In this document: piece by piece, positions 58,964 to 64,000 of the stretch
How the letters are laid out: each line of letters opens with the position of its first letter
Position numbering within the stretch: position 1 is the stretch's first letter
Source: Methanoregula sp.
Lineage (GTDB): Archaea; Halobacteriota; Methanomicrobia; Methanomicrobiales; Methanospirillaceae
Assembly (NCBI RefSeq): GCF_028712425.1
Contig: NZ_JAQTQD010000008.1
Location: 36,716 to 100,715, forward strand
Direction: 5' to 3'
Length of the DNA stretch: 64,000 nucleotides
The notes under the pieces: model-generated
The model's database searches: none
Seen by the model: only the letters and a program-made list of their open reading frames with translations
What the model was told of the DNA's origin: nothing
Translations under genes and position numbers: made by a program

Positions 58964-60400
58964 ATGGACGACGATACAGGTACCCTGCCGACGAAGCAGG
59001 ACTTTTCCGGATGGTTCAACGATATTCTCTGGCGGGCCGGGATCATGGATGTCCGCTACCCGGTCAAGGGGCTGTACGTCTGGTACCCGTACGGGTTTGC
59101 GATCCGGAAGTTTGTCTATAACCGGCTCCGGGAACTCCTCGACCGTGACCACGAGGAGACCCTCTTCCCGCTGCTCATCCCAGAACAGGAGTTCATGAAA
59201 GAGGCGGAGCACATCAAGGGCTTTGAGGATGAGGTCTACTGGGTCACTCACGGGGGAACGACCCCGCTCGATGTCAAGCTTGCCCTCCGGCCCACGAGCG
59301 AGACTGCCATCTACCCGATGTACGCCCTCTGGCTCCGCTCTCATGCAGACCTGCCGATGAAGTATTACCAGATCGTCAACACGTTCCGGTACGAGACCAA
59401 GCAGACCCGGCCGCTGATCCGCCTTCGGGAGATCACCTCATTCATGGAGTCCCACACGGTCCACGCCACCTGGGAGGAGGCCGAAGCACAGTGCGAGTAC
59501 GAGCTTGGCCTCACGAAGGAATTCTACGACGGTCTTTGCATCCCCATCACCATCTCGAAGCGGCCGGACTGGGACAAGTTCCCGGGGGCTGACTACACGA
59601 TCGCGGTGGACGCCATCATGCCCAATGGCCGCACCCTCCAGATCGGGACTGTTCACCACCTCGGGACGCACTTCTCGAAGACTTTCTCCATCAACTACGA
59701 GGACAAGAACGGGGAGCAGCAGCTCGCCAACCAGACCTGTTACGGGATATCGGAGCGGTCGATTGCCGCCCTCATCTCCATGCACGGTGATGACAAGGGG
59801 CTCATCCTACCCCCCGCCGTTGCACCGGTCCAGGCAGTCATTGTCCCGATCACCATTGGCAAACGCCACGAGGATGTCCTCGCTGCGGCAAAGAAGCTGG
59901 AGTCAGACCTGAAGGCAGCCGGTTTCCGGGTAAAGATGGACACCCGTGACATGCGGCCCGGTGCCAAGTACTACTGGTGGGAACTCCGCGGAGTACCGCT
60001 CCGGCTCGAACTCGGACCCCGCGATATCGACGGAGGAAAGGTCATGGCCGTGAAGCGGACGGGAGAGAAGACATCCATCGAGCTCGCAACCGTCTGTGAG
60101 GGAGTGACCCGGGTGCTTGCGGAGATTACGGAAGCGATCCGTACGAAGGCCGAAGAGCACACGAAGTCCCACCTTTGTTCGGTTGATTCAATGGAATCTC
60201 TCAATACGGCTCTCAACGAGGGAAAGGTTGCCGTTGTCCACTGGTGCCGGGAACGCGAATGCGGCGATGCCATCGAGGAGAAAGCAACCTCTTCCATCCT
60301 CGGTACCGAGGTACGTTCACCCTATGTGGCCGCAAGCGACGGGAAATGCATTGTCTGCGGCAAGCCGGGCAAGGCAACGGTTGTCGGGCGGACCTATTAA
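58964..60400 (+). CDS. proS: prolyl-tRNA synthetase (archaeal/eukaryotic type)
   Basis: 478 residues, the short archaeal/eukaryote-like ProRS. Class II motifs are visible: motif 2 with [15 protein letters not shown] (~145-159), and motif 3 with the [15 protein letters not shown] segment (~348). The C-terminal zinc-binding domain ends with [19 protein letters not shown]6 run follows the stop. It is likely translated from the same transcript as the membrane genes upstream. Confidence 0.96.
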   Translation: MDDDTGTLPTKQDFSGWFNDILWRAGIMDVRYPVKGLYVWYPYGFAIRKFVYNRLRELLDRDHEETLFPLLIPEQEFMKEAEHIKGFEDEVYWVTHGGTTPLDVKLALRPTSETAIYPMYALWLRSHADLPMKYYQIVNTFRYETKQTRPLIRLREITSFMESHTVHATWEEAEAQCEYELGLTKEFYDGLCIPITISKRPDWDKFPGADYTIAVDAIMPNGRTLQIGTVHHLGTHFSKTFSINYEDKNGEQQLANQTCYGISERSIAALISMHGDDKGLILPPAVAPVQAVIVPITIGKRHEDVLAAAKKLESDLKAAGFRVKMDTRDMRPGAKYYWWELRGVPLRLELGPRDIDGGKVMAVKRTGEKTSIELATVCEGVTRVLAEITEAIRTKAEEHTKSHLCSVDSMESLNTALNEGKVAVVHWCRERECGDAIEEKATSSILGTEVRSPYVAASDGKCIVCGKPGKATVVGRTY

Positions 60401-60401
60401 C

Positions 60402-60407
60402 TTTTTT
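60402..60407 (+). terminator. T-tract after proS
   Basis: Six T residues directly after the stop, before the convergent lipoprotein gene. Confidence 0.45.
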
Positions 60408-60551
60408 ACAGCCCTTTCAGGGATCTCTCATCTCCTGCATGCCGGGAATTGCGCTCTTGCCGGATTACAGGGATGCACCCACCAGTACAAGTAACGGTAA
60501 TCCGGTACCAAACCTGAAAAGAAGATAGGATCCGATCCCTTCCGCTTCACT

Positions 60552-61094
60552 TCACGCGGGTGTGAGGAGATTGCCCTGCGCTGCGATCTCGGCAGGGGCA
60601 AACCGCCGGATTGTCAGGGGTGTTGCTACATCGGGAGCCCGGATAACGATGACCACCATCCGATTGGCAGGCAGGTATGCACGCGGGTTGAGCCGTATCA
60701 CGAACCGCTCTTTGTCCTCGATCCGGTTATTCTGGTCGCCGATCTGGTCCACCACATTCAGGATCCCCCAGCAGCCCATGGGGGGATCGCCCCAGTAACT
60801 TTCTACCGGGATTAACGACTCCGTCTTGATGGTATCGGCGTAGACTATCGAGATCTTCTCCATATCAATGGGTCGGGCACCCGGGACGAGAGAAACCGTG
60901 AAATCGATGGTGTCGATGGTGCCCCCGGCCAGGCCGTCGCCGGTCACGTCCCCGACAAGGACCAGTGCCTGGCCCGGGAGGGGTGGCTCCGCTGAGAGGG
61001 TCTCCGTGATCGGCGAGAGATCCTCTTCGGTGCAGCCGGCAAGAAAAACAGCTGCAACAAGGAGCGTTACGATAATGAAAAACTGGTATTTCAA
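60552..61094 (-). CDS. lipoprotein with archaellin-like domain
   Basis: 180 residues. Signal sequence with lipobox-like VFLAGC (~Cys 21) and short linker. The remaining ~130 residues resemble the exposed domain of archaellins (IDTIDFTVSLVPGARPIDM, a KISIVYADTI strand, LNPRAYLPANRMVVIVIRA and a final ATPLTIRRFAP). It lacks an archaellin N-terminal helix, so it is unlikely to be polymerised. It may be a surface protein derived from an archaellin-like fold. It is monocistronic, convergent with proS. Confidence 0.75.
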   Translation of the reverse strand: MKYQFFIIVTLLVAAVFLAGCTEEDLSPITETLSAEPPLPGQALVLVGDVTGDGLAGGTIDTIDFTVSLVPGARPIDMEKISIVYADTIKTESLIPVESYWGDPPMGCWGILNVVDQIGDQNNRIEDKERFVIRLNPRAYLPANRMVVIVIRAPDVATPLTIRRFAPAEIAAQGNLLTPA

Positions 61095-61310
61095 GGCCTG
61101 TTACCTCTGCCTTTGTACTGCGATAAAGTGGGGGCTGGATCCTATAAAAACATGTTACCCTTCACAAAACTATTCCGGATCCAGTTCCTGCGATGACCTT
61201 GAGCCGATGAGATCCCCGGCCTTTAAACGATCCTTTTTTGCCCGCCACCCTGTGCTTCGCCGGTACAATATGCCAACATTTATGATTGCTTATCGTCAGA
61301 AACGTAGGGT

Positions 61311-61586
61311 ATGGAGCGGATCACCGCCATTGCCAGGGGCCGGGTGCAGGGCGTAGGATACCGGCATTTCGTGGAGACCTGCGCCCATGCTACCGGCGTG
61401 CACGGGTACGTGAAGAACCTCCCGGACGGCACCGTTGAGATGGTTGCCGAGAGTTCCCCTGCGTCGCTTTCAAATTTTATCAGGTATGCACATGCACGTG
61501 ACAACCCGGAGATCCATGTGGAGCAGATCGATGTGTCCCCCGGTCCTGCCACCGGGGAGTACCGCGGCTTCCGGGTGGAGTGGTAG
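61311..61586 (+). CDS. acyP: acylphosphatase
   Basis: 91 residues. Hydrolyses acyl phosphates. The active-site loop RVQGVGYR (~11-18, catalytic Arg ~18) and Asn in YVKNLPDG (~36) are intact. The open frame starts at ATG 61311. Confidence 0.95.
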   Translation: MERITAIARGRVQGVGYRHFVETCAHATGVHGYVKNLPDGTVEMVAESSPASLSNFIRYAHARDNPEIHVEQIDVSPGPATGEYRGFRVEW

Positions 61587-61699
61587 ATCCAAAGAGCGTA
61601 CCTCTGCTTTTTTCATCGTGCCCCCGAAAAAATCAGGTCTCTTCGTCTATCCGACCACAAACCTGTTCTCGGTCGCACAACTACTCTCATAAGAGTATA

Positions 61700-62095
61700 A
61701 TGACTGCTCTTCCCAGGAAGAAAAACCATCGATTCTCTTCCGCTCTTGTATTTTTTCTTCTCTGCTCTCTCGTGATACCGGGATATGCAGGCCCGGAGCC
61801 CGGTAATCCACCCGTACTGGTTCGGCAGGGGATTGACACGAATTTCACCAACCAGTCATTTGATGGAGGGGCGGAAGTTGCGCGATTCACCGTGACGCCG
61901 ACGCCGATTGATCTCTTCCGGGCCGAACTGGATGTGGAGACCTTACCCGGTCCACGGTACATGGCATTTGGCCCCAGTGTCATCGGGATCTCCGTGGATC
62001 CCCGGTTCCTTGCAGTATGTTTCGCGGTAGTACTGATCGCACTCGTAATCTGGTTTGTCAGTTTCCGGAACAGGGATGACGAGAGAGAGGAATAA
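61700..62095 (+). CDS. small exported membrane-anchored protein
   Basis: 131 residues from ATG 61700 (MTALPRKKNH); the longer frame to 61580 overlaps acyP and is rejected. A basic N-terminus and hydrophobic core (LVFFLLCSLVIPGYAG) form a signal peptide, then a ~65-residue beta-rich exported part, then a transmembrane helix (AVCFAVVLIALVIWFVSF) and an acidic tail. No family is recognised. Confidence 0.65.
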   Translation: MTALPRKKNHRFSSALVFFLLCSLVIPGYAGPEPGNPPVLVRQGIDTNFTNQSFDGGAEVARFTVTPTPIDLFRAELDVETLPGPRYMAFGPSVIGISVDPRFLAVCFAVVLIALVIWFVSFRNRDDEREE

Positions 62096-62216
62096 CAGAT
62101 TCGGCTCCCCATCCGCTCCGCACCGTTGCAGGGGTCCTGCACCATCCTGCTTGCACCTTGCAGTGCTGCACCATTTTTTACCTCCTTCCATGTACCACTA
62201 CTACCAGGAATAGATC

Positions 62217-63578
62217 ATGGCAGGTATGGATGAGAACAAGCCCTATCTTCCGGAGCGGTACCGGCAGAAGATCCGCGAGAAAAATCGCAGGCGTGCGGCG
62301 GTCAGGATCCTCACCATTACCCACATCCTTGTTGTAATCGCAGTCCTCGTCTTCTCCCTTTCCGGGCTGTCATGGGCCGGTCTTCCTGCGGCGCCATTCT
62401 CTCCCGCTTCACGGCCGGCACCCCCGACAGGTGTTGTCACAACCGTATCTTTGGATTCGCAGGCAAAAATCCCGTCACAGGGTACAACCAGAACGTCCTT
62501 ACCGCCGGCGCCCCCTGCCGCAGCCCCGCGTGTCGCAGGATATACCATAGGACCGGGTGTCCCGCAACAGGAGGGCAGCGGTTCCCTCACTCTTGTGCAG
62601 GCAGAAGCCGCCCTGCGCAGGTATTGCCCTGAAGATATGTTCACCATCAGCAGCGTGAACTATTCGGCTGGTTCAGCACGGTCCCTTTTCGGGTTCACTT
62701 TGCGGCAAACAGGCGGCCAGGCGCCTCAAGAGGACCTGGTTGTTTTTATCAACGCTGCCACAGGGATGCCCTGGTCGGCAGGGGAAGATACAACCGTATT
62801 CCCCAAAGAGATGGTCGCTGAAGTCGTCCTTGGGGAGTTCCCGCATGAGGATATTTCCTCGCCGGGCATCTGGTACGATAACAGCCCGCGCGAGGGGGAT
62901 ATCTGGAGGTTCACCCTTGCATCCGGGAACATGACGCTGGTCTCTGGAGCCGTGGATGCAACATATGGGGAGATACGGAAATTCTCTCGGAACATCCCTG
63001 CCTTTGGGAGACCTGCCGCCCCTGCCATTACCAAGGAAACGGCGCAGGGTATTGCCGGCAGGTACGTCACTGACAGAAACAGCGGTCTTTCCCTTGTCCT
63101 CACCTCATCGCGGTATGACCGGTGGGGAACGGAGTCGGTGCCTGCCGCTGGTGCGTACACGTTCTTTTTTGAGCGCCGGCATCTCGATTACCCCGTGGAC
63201 ACCGACGGCATATCCGTGGTTGTCGATGCTCTCACGGGCGAGGTGATCGGGTATGACAAGCAATGGACAACCCCGGAATACGCATTCTCCCAGGCAGTCG
63301 TCCCGACTATAGCACGGCATGAGGCTACCTATGCTGCCATAGAGGCTGCAAGGGCGGTGTACCCGGAACAGATCGGGAGCGTCCGCATCCTCTCGTCGGA
63401 ATTACGCTGGAACAACGGGCAGATGAAAGGAACAATCCCGCGCCCGGGATCCGTCCCGCTGGCATGGAAGATTGTCTTTGATGACGAAATACTCCGCACC
63501 AACGCATCACTGGCATCGAGGATTGTCTGGATCGACATCCAGACGGGGAACGTAACGGTGATCGAGTACCGGCACTAA
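62217..63578 (+). CDS. membrane-anchored extracellular protein with PepSY-like repeats
   Basis: 453 residues, starting at ATG 62217 or 62226. A basic N-terminus and one membrane helix (ILTITHILVVIAVLVFSLSG) place the rest outside. A Pro/Ala/Thr-rich stretch leads to domains with repeated PepSY/YcdB-like strands (LVVFINAATGMPW, GAVDATYGEIRKFSRN, VVVDALTGEVIGYDKQ, IDIQTGNVTVIEY). PepSY-type domains often act as propeptides or inhibitors of proteases. No enzyme motif is seen. Confidence 0.65.
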   Translation: MAGMDENKPYLPERYRQKIREKNRRRAAVRILTITHILVVIAVLVFSLSGLSWAGLPAAPFSPASRPAPPTGVVTTVSLDSQAKIPSQGTTRTSLPPAPPAAAPRVAGYTIGPGVPQQEGSGSLTLVQAEAALRRYCPEDMFTISSVNYSAGSARSLFGFTLRQTGGQAPQEDLVVFINAATGMPWSAGEDTTVFPKEMVAEVVLGEFPHEDISSPGIWYDNSPREGDIWRFTLASGNMTLVSGAVDATYGEIRKFSRNIPAFGRPAAPAITKETAQGIAGRYVTDRNSGLSLVLTSSRYDRWGTESVPAAGAYTFFFERRHLDYPVDTDGISVVVDALTGEVIGYDKQWTTPEYAFSQAVVPTIARHEATYAAIEAARAVYPEQIGSVRILSSELRWNNGQMKGTIPRPGSVPLAWKIVFDDEILRTNASLASRIVWIDIQTGNVTVIEYRH

Positions 63579-63596
63579 AAAGAGAACCTGAAGCGC

Positions 63597-64000
63597 TCAA
63601 CACTTGTCGCAGACAAATCCGACATTGAGCGCCGTCTTCTTCATGTCGCCCTGGATCTGCTTCTTTCCGCCGCGAATGAACCAGCGGTGACACTTCGCGC
63701 AGTATTTCGGGAGAATCCGGTCCCACGGTTTCATCGGGACCTCCAGGACAAAGCCTGTCCGCGACCACTCTTCCGGGGATTTCTCGGTATTCTGGCTGTA
63801 GGTGGTGACCAGTTCCATAACCTGGTGCGGGGGGACACCGAGGTCCACGAACTTCTTGAAGACAAAGTAATTGAAGATGAGCCACGAGAGGTCGGAACGG
63901 TCGAGGATCCCCTCGTACTCGCCAAACGTCTCCTCGAAGTCCTCGAGCGAACAGCCACAGAGAGGGCATTTCCCCCCTACGAGCTCATCGAGAAAGACCT
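63597..64000 (-). CDS. conserved cysteine-pair protein, C-terminal part (5' end outside window)
   Basis: The minus-strand frame is open from the right edge (first full codon at 63998) to the stop at 63597-63599; 133 residues are visible. It contains two zinc-ribbon-like CxxC pairs: CPLCGC near the N-terminal edge, and YCAKCHRWF with a terminal VCDKC. The segments DRSDLSWLIFNYFVFKKF and VTTYSQNTEKSPEEW lie between. The family is not recognised; it may be a euryarchaeal protein of unknown function. Its start and total length lie outside the window. Confidence 0.6.
   Translation of the reverse strand, partial: VFLDELVGGKCPLCGCSLEDFEETFGEYEGILDRSDLSWLIFNYFVFKKFVDLGVPPHQVMELVTTYSQNTEKSPEEWSRTGFVLEVPMKPWDRILPKYCAKCHRWFIRGGKKQIQGDMKKTALNVGFVCDKC

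Overview
The window reads as chromosome of a methanogenic euryarchaeon, most likely of the order Methanomicrobiales (Methanoregula-like). Evidence: an archaeal RNA polymerase operon with split B subunit (rpoH-B''-B'-A'-A''), L30e, L44e, S27e, aIF2-alpha, Nop10, GINS and PriS, archaeal PEP carboxylase, sn-glycerol-1-phosphate dehydrogenase, geranylgeranyl reductase with its ferredoxin, DUF63 and UPF0058/UPF0179 proteins, and many secreted proteins with a C-terminal membrane anchor. The placement to genus is an inference from gene content and style; no 16S gene is present. Layout: 1-2.6 kb holds surface proteins, including a beta-propeller protein. 2.6-10.7 kb is an accessory region, largely AT-rich against GC-rich neighbours: a decayed toxin-antitoxin pair, two ~255-bp copies of a structured intergenic repeat bracketing three small regulator-like genes, a hairpin-rich gene-free stretch, and a defence-like cluster made of a GHKL-ATPase/PD-(D/E)XK nuclease fusion and an AAA ATPase coupled to a DUF4276 (TOPRIM-like) protein. 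10.7-20 kb returns to core genes: the PIN-ATPase-KH protein PINA, LeuRS, a second beta-propeller, a zinc-ribbon membrane protein, PAC2 and conserved methanogen proteins. 20-30.7 kb holds a PEGA surface protein, tRNA-Arg, and the complete RNA polymerase operon on the minus strand with L30e and a NusA-like KH protein, preceded by tRNA-Lys. 30.8-36.5 kb is signalling and membrane biology: a roadblock protein with two response regulators but no kinase, a MinD ATPase with a tiny membrane partner, tRNA-Pro, a DUF89 phosphatase, and an NfeD-stomatin pair. 36.7-48.9 kb contains a cysteine-rich lipoprotein, a site-2 protease, RNase HII, TrkA, geranylgeranyl reductase plus ferredoxin, PEP carboxylase, a Kef-type transporter, an endonuclease Q-like PHP protein, 6-phospho-3-hexuloisomerase and a peroxiredoxin. 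48.9-54.9 kb is a tightly packed minus-strand superoperon that joins replication and translation: UPF0058, Elp3, PriS, GINS, L44e, S27e, aIF2-alpha, Nop10 and PAC2. 55-64 kb holds an ADP-ribosylglycohydrolase, UPF0179, the lipid-stereochemistry enzyme G1PDH divergent from DUF63-SpoIIM membrane genes, ProRS, acylphosphatase and several secreted proteins. Most of the window is ordinary archaeal housekeeping; the unusual content is concentrated between 2.6 and 10.7 kb, with smaller curiosities around 32.6 kb, 36.7 kb, 46.4 kb and 48.0-48.3 kb.
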